Both the position numbers and the translations under genes were made by a program. Below the pieces are notes generated by a model, which was not told where the DNA came from, searched no databases, and saw only the letters and a program-made list of their open reading frames with translations. 64,000 bases of DNA from JBHJHP01 sp042219855 (GTDB lineage Bacteria > Bacteroidota > Bacteroidia > Bacteroidales > UBA5342): the NCBI RefSeq assembly GCF_042219855.1, contig NZ_JBHJHP010000004.1, forward strand, positions 481,212-545,211. Reading direction: 5' to 3'. Below, in pieces: positions 18,325 to 25,875 of this stretch (positions are counted from its first letter, which is position 1; every line of letters starts with the position of its first letter).

Positions 18325-19800
18325 TTATACAATTTTCTTCATTGCGGCCATTGCATCACGCAGTTCAGCGCCAACAATCTCAACATCGTGGTAACGGATC
18401 TCATCGTTAATTTCGATCAGTTCCCTGTTATCCACATGTGCATCTTTACCGTCGTTAAAATTCTTTCCGATAACCTTAGTGTCAATTGATGACATGAAAT
18501 CAGCTAAAAGCGGACGACAGGCATGATCGAACAAATAACATCCGTACTCTGCAGTATCAGAAATGATACGGTTCATCTCGTACAGTTTTTTGCGGGCGAT
18601 GGTGTTAGCAATAAGAGGTGTTTCGTGCAGCGATTCGTAATATGCGGATTCAGGTTTGATGCCTGATTCTGTCATGGATTCAAATGCCAGTTCCACACCT
18701 GCTTTTACAAAGGCAACCATTAAGGTTCCATTGTCAAAATACTCCTGTTCCGGTATGGTTACATCAGAAGCAGGTGTTTTTTCAAATGCTGTTTCAGCTG
18801 TGGCAGCTCTCCAGGTCAACAGGTTTTTATCGTTGTTGGCCCAGTCTTCCATCATGGTGGCAGAGAAAGTACCGTCCAGAATATCGTCCATGTGTTTGAT
18901 AAAAAGCGGACGCATAATTTCTTTCATCTCTTCAGCCAGTTTAAAAGCCTCAACTTTAGCAGGATTTGACAGACGGTCCATCATGTTGGTGATGCCACCG
19001 AATTTCAACGCTTCAGTTGTGACTTCCCATCCGTACTGAATCAGTTTTGAGGCATACCCTTTATCGATTCCTTTTTCAACCATCTTGTCGAACATCAGAA
19101 TTGAACCGGTTTGCAACAGACCACAAAGTATGGTTTGCTCGCCCATTAAGTCTGACTTCACTTCGGCAACAAAAGAAGAGTGCAGTACTCCGGCTTTGTG
19201 TCCACCTGTTCCGGCACAATATGCTTTGGCAATTTCCATACCGTCGCCATTCGGGTCGTTTTCGCGGTGAACCGCAATTAATGTAGGAACACCAAAGCCA
19301 CGGAGGTATTCGTTACGAACCTCTGATCCGGGCGATTTTGGAGCCACCATTATTACTGTAATGTCTTCACGGATCTTCATTCCTTCTTCCACGATGTTGA
19401 AACCGTGAGAGTAAGAAAGACATGAATTCTTTTTCATTAACGGAACAACAGCTTCAATTACATTGGTGTGCTGTTTGTCCGGTGTCAGGTTGATCACTAA
19501 ATCCGCAGTGGGGATCAGTTCTTCATAAGTGCCAACCTTAAAATTATTTTCAGTAGCATTTTGATAGGATGCACGTTTTTCATCAATGGCCGACTGGCGC
19601 AGTGCATAACTTACGTCCAGACCACTGTCGCGTAAATTAAGTCCCTGGTTTAAACCCTGTGCCCCACAACCAACGATAACGATTTTTTTTCCTTTTAAAT
19701 AATCTACACCTCCATCAAATTCACTGCTGTCCATGAAATCGCATTTGCCTAACTCCTGGACTTTCAGACGAAAAGGAAGTGAGCTAAAATAATTTGCCAT
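18325..19800 (-). CDS. ilvC: Ketol-acid reductoisomerase, class II (long form)
   Basis: 491 residues, the length of the E. coli-type class II enzyme with a duplicated all-helical domain, rather than the roughly 330-350 residue class I form. It converts acetolactate or acetohydroxybutyrate to the dihydroxy acids with NADPH and Mg2+. The nucleotide-binding loop is VGCGAQGL (G44, G46, G49) with the phosphate-site YALRQ downstream; KSDLMGEQTILCG carries metal-binding Asp and Glu. It is the last gene of the ilv operon, separated from ilvN by an unusually long 176-bp gap, and ends at a strong terminator. Confidence 0.97.
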   Translation of the reverse strand: MANYFSSLPFRLKVQELGKCDFMDSSEFDGGVDYLKGKKIVIVGCGAQGLNQGLNLRDSGLDVSYALRQSAIDEKRASYQNATENNFKVGTYEELIPTADLVINLTPDKQHTNVIEAVVPLMKKNSCLSYSHGFNIVEEGMKIREDITVIMVAPKSPGSEVRNEYLRGFGVPTLIAVHRENDPNGDGMEIAKAYCAGTGGHKAGVLHSSFVAEVKSDLMGEQTILCGLLQTGSILMFDKMVEKGIDKGYASKLIQYGWEVTTEALKFGGITNMMDRLSNPAKVEAFKLAEEMKEIMRPLFIKHMDDILDGTFSATMMEDWANNDKNLLTWRAATAETAFEKTPASDVTIPEQEYFDNGTLMVAFVKAGVELAFESMTESGIKPESAYYESLHETPLIANTIARKKLYEMNRIISDTAEYGCYLFDHACRPLLADFMSSIDTKVIGKNFNDGKDAHVDNRELIEINDEIRYHDVEIVGAELRDAMAAMKKIV

Positions 19801-19976
19801 GTTTTTATTTATTTTATGATCTGTTTATAATCAATTTTTCAGACGGCTGCAAAGATAATCAATTTTAGCCGAAAATGAGTTTTATCAGTATATACAGAGG
19901 AACCGAAACCACAATTCAGGAATTCATAAATCAATCAAACCTGCCGTAGAACCAATTCCTAATTCGTAATTCTGAA

Positions 19977-20522
19977 TTAACTATACAGCTTATCTAAAAT
20001 CTCATCTCTTTCCTTAAGAAATTCTGACAGCCTTTCAATTGATGACCGTGTAATCGCAATGCGGCCTGAACGAATAAACTGCATCACACCGAACTGGTTC
20101 AACTGATCGAAAAACTCCTGTGTTTCTGATTTATGTCCGGTTTTTTCAATTACCGTAAAATCATGGGTCACCTCAAGAATCCTGGCATTGTATTTCCGGA
20201 TCAGGCCTTCTATAAGATCCGTTTTCATCAGTTCTTCAGTTGGAACCTTATACAGGGCTACCTCCTGAAAGATCATCTCATCATTGGTATGATAAAACGC
20301 TTTCAGCACTTCTACCTGTTTCTCAATCTGTTTAACCACTTTTTTAACCGTATCTTCTGTTACCTCTATCACAATGGTAAATTTGCTGATGCCTTTAATG
20401 GCAGATTCAGATACGGTCAGGCTCTCAATATTTATTTTTCTGCGGGTAAAAATAATGGTGATCCGGTTCAGCAAACCGATATTATTTTCTGTAAATGCAG
20501 ATATGATATATTCCTGTTTCAT
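19977..20522 (-). CDS. ilvN: Acetolactate synthase, small (regulatory) subunit
   Basis: 181 residues. The N-terminal ACT domain starts at about residue 3 (YIISAFTENNIGLLNRITIIFTRRKINIESL) and binds the feedback inhibitor, typically valine; a C-terminal domain of about 90 residues activates the catalytic subunit. IlvN/IlvH subunits form a complex with IlvB. It lies 27 bp after ilvB in the same operon. Whether it should be called ilvN or ilvH cannot be told from sequence alone. Confidence 0.95.
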   Translation of the reverse strand: MKQEYIISAFTENNIGLLNRITIIFTRRKINIESLTVSESAIKGISKFTIVIEVTEDTVKKVVKQIEKQVEVLKAFYHTNDEMIFQEVALYKVPTEELMKTDLIEGLIRKYNARILEVTHDFTVIEKTGHKSETQEFFDQLNQFGVMQFIRSGRIAITRSSIERLSEFLKERDEILDKLYS

Positions 20523-20549
20523 GATATGCTTTGTTTTGTATATTACTGC

Positions 20550-22256
20550 TTACTTATTAGGGACCTCAAGAATGATTTCTGATACAGATGCTCCGGTCGG
20601 AACCATCGGGAATACATTATCTTCTTTCTCAATCATAACTTCGAGCAGATATGGACCTTTATGGTCGATCATTTTCTGGATTTCCGCTTCAAGGTTCTTC
20701 CGTTCACTTACCCTGACAGAAGGAACACCGAATCCATCACCCAGTTTAATGAAATCAGGATTGTTCAGATTTGTAAATGAATACCTTTTTTCGAAGAATA
20801 ACTGCTGCCACTGTCTTACCATTCCTAAAAAGTTGTTGTTCAGAATGACAACCTTTACCGGCAGTTTTTCCTGGGCTATGGTGCCCATCTCCTGCATGGT
20901 CATTTGAAATCCGCCGTCTCCGCAAACTGCAAAAACTTCACGGTCGGGAGTACCGAATTTTGCCCCGATTGCTGCTGGTAAACCAAAACCCATAGTTCCC
21001 AAACCGCCAGAAGTAACTGCACTTCTGGATTTTGTGTATTTAAAGTAGCGGCTTGCAATCATCTGGTGCTGACCTACATCTGTCACCAGAACAGAATTGT
21101 TGTCGGTCTTTTCAGCCAGTATTCTGGCAACCTCACCCATCGTCAATCCTTCTTTTTTCGGATGAATATCGTTTTCAATAACCTTATCCAATTCAATGTC
21201 ATAGCAATCTTTAAATTCCTGCAGCCATGCATCATGACGATTGGGTTTCACGGCATATGTCAGGAAGCGGAGTGCTTTTTTTGCATCACCAAGAATGGCA
21301 ACTTCTGTTTTCACATTTTTGTCAATTTCAGCCGGATCAATCTCAATATGTATAACCTTGGCCTGTTTTGCATATCGGCTCACATCGCCTGTTACACGAT
21401 CATCAAAGCGCATACCTACCGCTATCAAAACGTCACATTCGTTGGTTTTAACATTCGGCCCGTAATTGCCGTGCATGCCAAGCATTCCGACATTGAGCGG
21501 ATGATCGGTTGGCAGGGCACTGGTACCAAGTAATGTCCATGCTGCCGGTATGCCGGTTTTTTCAACAAATTCCTTAAGTTCACGTTCGGCATGTGACAAT
21601 ATCACGCCCTGTCCAAACAGAAGATAAGGCTTGCGCGCCTTGTTAATCAGCTCTGCTGCTTCATCTATTTTAACCGGATCAATCTCATATTCAGGAATGT
21701 AGCTCCTGATCTTTTTTGTTTTTGTATATGAGAAGTTTAACTCTTTAAACTGGGCATCTTTGGTAATATCAATCAATACCGGTCCGGGACGTCCCGTACG
21801 GGCAATGTAAAACGCCTTAGCTAAAATTTCCGGTATCTCCTCAGATTTGGTTACCTGGTAATTCCATTTGGTAACCGGCATAGAGATGCCCACAACATCA
21901 GACTCCTGAAATGCATCTGTTCCCAGCAAAGGAGATGCAACCTGACCGGTAATGCAGACAAGCGGAGTTGAATCGATATTTGCATCTGCAAGTCCTGTCA
22001 CCAGGTTAGTGGCACCCGGACCTGATGTGGCAAAGCAAACGCCGACATTTCCGGTGACCCTGGCATAACCCTGTGCAGCGTGTATCGCACCCTGCTCGTG
22101 TCTGGTTAAAACGTGTTTAACTTTGTCTCTGTAGTCGTAGAGGGCATCGTAAATGGGCATTATTGCACCACCCGGATAACCGAAAATCAACTCTACCTTT
22201 TCTTCAATCAAAGAGCGAATAACTGCTTCTGAGCCTGAAATTCTTTCTGTTGCCAT
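20550..22256 (-). CDS. ilvB: Acetolactate synthase, large (catalytic) subunit
   Basis: 568 residues of the thiamine-diphosphate, FAD-containing acetohydroxyacid synthase family; condenses two pyruvates, or pyruvate with 2-ketobutyrate. The catalytic glutamate is E53 in TRHEQGAIHAAQGYAR. The ThDP motif begins at G446-D447-G448 (CGDGGFQMTMQE) and ends in ILNNNFLGMV. Length and domain order (Pyr, central FAD, PP) are normal. It starts 11 bp after the ilvD stop and is followed by its small subunit. Confidence 0.97.
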   Translation of the reverse strand: MATERISGSEAVIRSLIEEKVELIFGYPGGAIMPIYDALYDYRDKVKHVLTRHEQGAIHAAQGYARVTGNVGVCFATSGPGATNLVTGLADANIDSTPLVCITGQVASPLLGTDAFQESDVVGISMPVTKWNYQVTKSEEIPEILAKAFYIARTGRPGPVLIDITKDAQFKELNFSYTKTKKIRSYIPEYEIDPVKIDEAAELINKARKPYLLFGQGVILSHAERELKEFVEKTGIPAAWTLLGTSALPTDHPLNVGMLGMHGNYGPNVKTNECDVLIAVGMRFDDRVTGDVSRYAKQAKVIHIEIDPAEIDKNVKTEVAILGDAKKALRFLTYAVKPNRHDAWLQEFKDCYDIELDKVIENDIHPKKEGLTMGEVARILAEKTDNNSVLVTDVGQHQMIASRYFKYTKSRSAVTSGGLGTMGFGLPAAIGAKFGTPDREVFAVCGDGGFQMTMQEMGTIAQEKLPVKVVILNNNFLGMVRQWQQLFFEKRYSFTNLNNPDFIKLGDGFGVPSVRVSERKNLEAEIQKMIDHKGPYLLEVMIEKEDNVFPMVPTGASVSEIILEVPNK

Positions 22257-22267
22257 ACTTATTACGT

Positions 22268-24106
22268 TTATTCTATGATTCTAACTGCGCCTCTGTCGGC
22301 ACTTGTAACAAATTTTGAATATGCTTTTAATGCATTCGATACTTCCCTTTCACGATCACGGGCGGTGAAAGCATCTTTGCCATATTTTTCTTCTTCTATT
22401 CTGCGTTCAGCGAGTTCTTCAAAACTAAGTTTTACCTGCAAAAGTCGTTTTGAAACGCTTATTTCTATGATGTCACCATCCTTTATTAAACCAATATTTC
22501 CTCCGGCACCTGCTTCTGGTGATATATGTCCGATTGAAAGTCCTGATGTTCCTCCTGAAAACCGTCCATCGGTAATCAGTGCACACTCTTTACCAAGGTG
22601 ACGTGATTTAATATACGAGGTGGGATAAAGCATTTCCTGCATTCCCGGTCCTCCTTTTGGCCCCTCATACGTGATTACCACAACATCACCGGCTACGACT
22701 TTGCCACCTAATATGGCATCAACGGCTGCATCCTGTGAGGTATAGACTTTGGCCGGACCCGAAAAATCAAAGAGCGCTTCGTCGATTCCCGCTGTTTTCA
22801 AAACACATCCATCCTGTGCAATGTTTCCAAAAAGTACGACGAGACCGCCTTCTTTTGAATATGCGTGCTCCATATCCCTTATACAGCCTGTATCACGGCG
22901 TGTGTCGTGCTGACGGTAATATTTTTCCTGTGAGCCCATCTCCTTGCTGCGCACGCCTGCCGGAGCGCCAAGATATATTTTCCCGGCTTCTTCACTCACT
23001 GTTTCCCGCATGATGTCCCACTGGTTCAGTGCCTCCTTTAATGACAGTCCATCTGCTCTTGAAACATCTGTCTTCAGGAGACCACCACGGTCCAGCTCGC
23101 CAAGGATTCCGATAATACCTCCGGCACGGTTAACATCTTCAATATGATAGTTCGAATTCGGTGCAACCTTACATAACACAGGAACTTTCCGGGATAATTC
23201 ATCGATATCTTTCATCGTAAAATCCACACCGGCTTCATGTGCAATAGCCAGAATATGCAGTACAGTATTGGTTGAACCACCCATGGCAATATCCAGCGTC
23301 ATAGCATTCATAAATGCGTCCCTGGTTGCGATGGATCGTGGCAGTACAGAATCATCACCATCACGGTAGTATTTCCATACATTATCCACAATGATGTCCG
23401 CTGCTTTTTCAAATAATCGGGTTCTGTTTTTATGTGTCGCTACTATGGTTCCGTTACCCGGAAGTGCCAGACCTATGGCTTCATTCAGACAATTCATGGA
23501 GTTGGCCGTAAACATACCGGAGCACGAACCGCAGGTTGGACAGGCATTTTGTTCAACTGCTCTAACCGTTTCGTCATCAATACTGTCATCGGCTCCCATA
23601 ACAATAGCATCTACAAGATCCCACTGTTTTCCAAGTGCATTGCCGGCTTCCATAGGTCCTCCTGATACGAATACAGTTGGTATATTTAAGCGCATCGCAG
23701 CAATCAACATACCCGGTGTAATCTTGTCGCAGTTGCTGATACAAACCATGGCGTCAACCTTGTGTGCGTTACACATATATTCCACGCTGTCCGCAATCAG
23801 GTCACGCGAGGGAAGAGAATACAACATTCCTCCATGTCCCATGGCGATACCGTCGTCAATGGCGATGGTATTAAATTCGGCTGCAAAGCAACCACGTTCT
23901 TCAATTAATCCTTTTATATGTTGTCCGATGTGCTGAAGGTGTACATGACCCGGAACCATCTGAGTAAAGGAATTCACGATGGCAATGATCGGCTTTCCGA
24001 TCTGCTCTTCCTTCATCCCGTTAGCTCTCCATAAACTTCTGGCGCCTGCCATTTTTCTACCTTGTGTGACGGTGTCACTTCTAAGTGGTGTCTTCATATT
24101 CATCAA
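22268..24106 (-). CDS. ilvD: Dihydroxy-acid dehydratase
   Basis: 612 residues; the iron-sulfur enzyme that dehydrates dihydroxy acids to branched-chain 2-keto acids. Fe-S ligands include C126 (ISNCDKITPGM) and the CPTCGSCSGMF cluster (C192, C195 region). The C-terminal DGRFSGGTSGLSIGHISPEA motif holds the substrate and Mg site. Three in-frame ATGs lie at the start (codons 1, 2 and 4), so the exact start is ambiguous by a few residues. First structural gene of the operon, downstream of a leader-peptide attenuator. Confidence 0.97.
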   Translation of the reverse strand: MMNMKTPLRSDTVTQGRKMAGARSLWRANGMKEEQIGKPIIAIVNSFTQMVPGHVHLQHIGQHIKGLIEERGCFAAEFNTIAIDDGIAMGHGGMLYSLPSRDLIADSVEYMCNAHKVDAMVCISNCDKITPGMLIAAMRLNIPTVFVSGGPMEAGNALGKQWDLVDAIVMGADDSIDDETVRAVEQNACPTCGSCSGMFTANSMNCLNEAIGLALPGNGTIVATHKNRTRLFEKAADIIVDNVWKYYRDGDDSVLPRSIATRDAFMNAMTLDIAMGGSTNTVLHILAIAHEAGVDFTMKDIDELSRKVPVLCKVAPNSNYHIEDVNRAGGIIGILGELDRGGLLKTDVSRADGLSLKEALNQWDIMRETVSEEAGKIYLGAPAGVRSKEMGSQEKYYRQHDTRRDTGCIRDMEHAYSKEGGLVVLFGNIAQDGCVLKTAGIDEALFDFSGPAKVYTSQDAAVDAILGGKVVAGDVVVITYEGPKGGPGMQEMLYPTSYIKSRHLGKECALITDGRFSGGTSGLSIGHISPEAGAGGNIGLIKDGDIIEISVSKRLLQVKLSFEELAERRIEEEKYGKDAFTARDREREVSNALKAYSKFVTSADRGAVRIIE

Positions 24107-24131
24107 TCTTTTCTGTATCTCCCTTTACATT

Positions 24132-24165
24132 AAAAAAGCCTTTCTCTGTTTGAAGTGAGAAAGGC
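24132..24165 (-). terminator. Attenuator terminator in the ilv leader
   Basis: GAGAAAGGC (24157-24165) pairs perfectly with GCCTTTCTC (24138-24146) around a 10-base loop, followed on the minus strand by six U residues (24132-24137). It lies after the leader peptide stop and 26 bp before ilvD, so it would stop transcription before the structural genes unless the antiterminator forms. Confidence 0.9.
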
Positions 24166-24197
24166 CTTTGAATATCCTGTTCATTTACATACCGTTC

Positions 24198-24269
24198 TCA
24201 ATTCATCCTGTTTCCAATTAGAATGACCACGACGACGAGGCTAAGAACTGTATGTAATGTTGTTATCAT
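24198..24269 (-). CDS. ilv operon leader peptide (branched-chain residues)
   Basis: A 23-codon frame from the ATG at 24269 to TGA at 24198, too short for ordinary gene calling. It encodes MITTLHTVLSL, then four consecutive valines, ILI and GNRMN: five Val, four Leu, three Ile and three Thr in 23 residues. The control codons (residues 8-18) are exactly where a stalled ribosome would mask the 5' arm of the pause hairpin. It is followed by the attenuator terminator and then ilvD. The peptide itself presumably has no function beyond being translated. Confidence 0.88.
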   Translation of the reverse strand: MITTLHTVLSLVVVVILIGNRMN

Positions 24270-24316
24270 CAATGTCAAATTTTGATTGACAAATGTACAC
24301 CTTAAATTCATACATG

Positions 24317-24354
24317 CAAAAAAATATTAGTAAAAATGCCCTAAAAAATTCAAA
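24317..24354 (-). promoter_or_regulatory. Candidate ilv operon promoter
   Basis: On the minus strand TTTG (24351-24354) is followed about 21 bases later by TAATATTT (24322-24329), running into a T tract ending in TTTG at 24317. This resembles the Bacteroidota TTTG-N19-TAnnTTTG pattern imperfectly. The transcript would begin near 24310, about 40 nt before the leader ATG. The rest of 24355-24594, the divergent gap before the antiporter gene, shows nothing else. Confidence 0.35.
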
Positions 24355-24594
24355 TCAGAATAAAAACAGGGTCAAAATGTTATAATTTCTAAGATTTGTA
24401 TTGGTTTTTTGTATTGATCATTTTGAAATAAACATTTTTGGTTTACGTATTTTAAAATGCATGATGTACATTTTTTAACTTTTTAGGATTTTTGTTGTTT
24501 ATTGTAGCAGAGAACAGAAAGGTAAAATACGGAAAATTGAATCCGGAGGTTAAATATTTGAACTGTTTGAATACTTTTGTTGTAAATAACATAT

Positions 24595-25830
24595 ATGGAA
24601 TTTAACTCTTATACACTTATAATAGGCGCATCTGTTGTACTTGTTATCTCTTATTTTTTCAGCCTTATTTCGTCAAAAACACGAATTCCAAGTGTATTGA
24701 TGCTGATTATTCTTGGTATGTTACTTCGGGAAGGGTTGCATCTTGCCGGTTATAATAAGATTAACTGGATGCCGGTTTTAGAGGTTCTTGGTATCGTAGG
24801 TCTGATCCTAATTGTTCTGGAAGCGTCCATTGATCTAAAGCTCACTCGAAAAAAAACAAGACTTATCCTGATATCGTTCACTATTGCACTGATATCGTTT
24901 GTGGTCAATACAATTCTGATAGCATTTATAGTACAGGCTTTCATTCCTCATATAGAATATATTATTTCACTGGTTTATGCCATGCCTTTTTCCATCATCA
25001 GCAGTGCCATAGTGCTTCCAAGTGTTGCACATCTTACGGAGGATAAAAGGGAGTTCCTGATCTATGAAAGTACGTTTTCTGATATTCTCGGTATCATGGC
25101 TTTTTATTTACTGGTTGAAAATGTTGGGGAAACAAATTCTGCAATGATAGGTATGGAGGTGACAGGGAATATTATAGTGACTGTGATTATTTCTTTAGTT
25201 GTGGCTTATGCATTATTAATTGGATTGCAGAAAATAAAGAAGAACATCAAACTGACGCTTCTGATAGCTATACTGCTGCTACTTTACTCAGTAGGAAAGA
25301 TGTTCCACATTTCATCTTTACTGATTATTCTGATGTTTGGCCTTGCACTTGCAAACCCACAGATATTTTTCAGAAGATTTTTCAAAAAACATTATAATCC
25401 GGAACGTTGCTCTACCATACTGAATGATTTTAAGTTTCTGACTGTTGAAACAGCTTTTGTTGTCAGAACCTTTTTCTTCGTCATCTTTGGTGCATCTCTG
25501 GCAGTGACCAGCTTGTTCCATTCACAGGTTATCGTTCTGAGCCTTATCAGTCTGATTGTAATTTACGGATCACGGTGGATTCAGTTTTATTTTGTAGATA
25601 AAAAGGATATGTATCCACAGGTTTTTCTGGCACCCCGTGGACTGATTTCTGTGTTGTTGTTTTTTGCGATTCCAAAAGAATTAACGCTTCCGGATTTTGA
25701 GGCTGGTATTCTGCTCTTTATAATTCTTTTCTCCAACATTATAATGGCTTTGTCACTGGTTAGAGGAGAAAAGAGCAATAAGACTTCAGAACTTGCTGGA
25801 CACAGCGGAACGAATCATGAAAACGGTTAA
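24595..25830 (+). CDS. Na+/H+ antiporter-like membrane protein (CPA1 family)
   Basis: 411 residues, strongly hydrophobic with about eleven or twelve predicted membrane spans. Features fit a cation:proton antiporter of the NhaP/CPA1 type: the early IPSVLMLIILGMLLREG, SIDLKLTRKK, PFSIISSAIVLPSV (in the position of the ion-binding span) and a late QVFLAPRGLISVLLFF, the APRG motif being typical of CPA families. There is no cytosolic regulatory domain after the last span. It would exchange Na+ or K+ for H+. The ion cannot be assigned. It is followed by the protease gene after 45 bp that contain a fresh promoter element. Confidence 0.8.
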   Translation: MEFNSYTLIIGASVVLVISYFFSLISSKTRIPSVLMLIILGMLLREGLHLAGYNKINWMPVLEVLGIVGLILIVLEASIDLKLTRKKTRLILISFTIALISFVVNTILIAFIVQAFIPHIEYIISLVYAMPFSIISSAIVLPSVAHLTEDKREFLIYESTFSDILGIMAFYLLVENVGETNSAMIGMEVTGNIIVTVIISLVVAYALLIGLQKIKKNIKLTLLIAILLLLYSVGKMFHISSLLIILMFGLALANPQIFFRRFFKKHYNPERCSTILNDFKFLTVETAFVVRTFFFVIFGASLAVTSLFHSQVIVLSLISLIVIYGSRWIQFYFVDKKDMYPQVFLAPRGLISVLLFFAIPKELTLPDFEAGILLFIILFSNIIMALSLVRGEKSNKTSELAGHSGTNHENG

Positions 25831-25852
25831 AAACCAGAGTAATAAAATTTTC

Positions 25853-25860
25853 TATATTTG
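25853..25860 (+). promoter_or_regulatory. Candidate -7 element for the protease gene
   Basis: TATATTTG is an exact TAnnTTTG match ending 15 bases before the ATG at 25876. No good TTTG is seen at the ideal -33 spacing. It suggests the protease is transcribed independently of the antiporter. Confidence 0.5.
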
Positions 25861-25875
25861 TACAAAATAATTTAG

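Larger units (their letters stand above)
24132..24269 (-). promoter_or_regulatory. Transcription attenuator of the ilvDBNC operon with mutually exclusive hairpins
   Basis: Minus-strand RNA order: segment 1 (24244-24257, inside leader codons 5-9) pairs with segment 2 (24185-24198, just after the stop) in 13 of 14 positions, forming the pause hairpin. GAATTGAGAA (24195-24204, around the leader stop) can instead pair with TTCTCACTTC (24152-24161, the terminator 5' arm and loop) in 9 of 10 positions, forming the antiterminator. A ribosome stalled on Val/Ile/Leu codons would free segment 2 to block the terminator; a ribosome that reaches the stop would let the terminator fold. Structures were paired by eye, not by energy calculation. 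Confidence 0.85.

Noticed and set aside
24132..24269. Riboswitch or T-box upstream of ilvD
   Set aside because: No T-box motif or known aptamer core is visible; the leader peptide and alternative hairpins explain the region.
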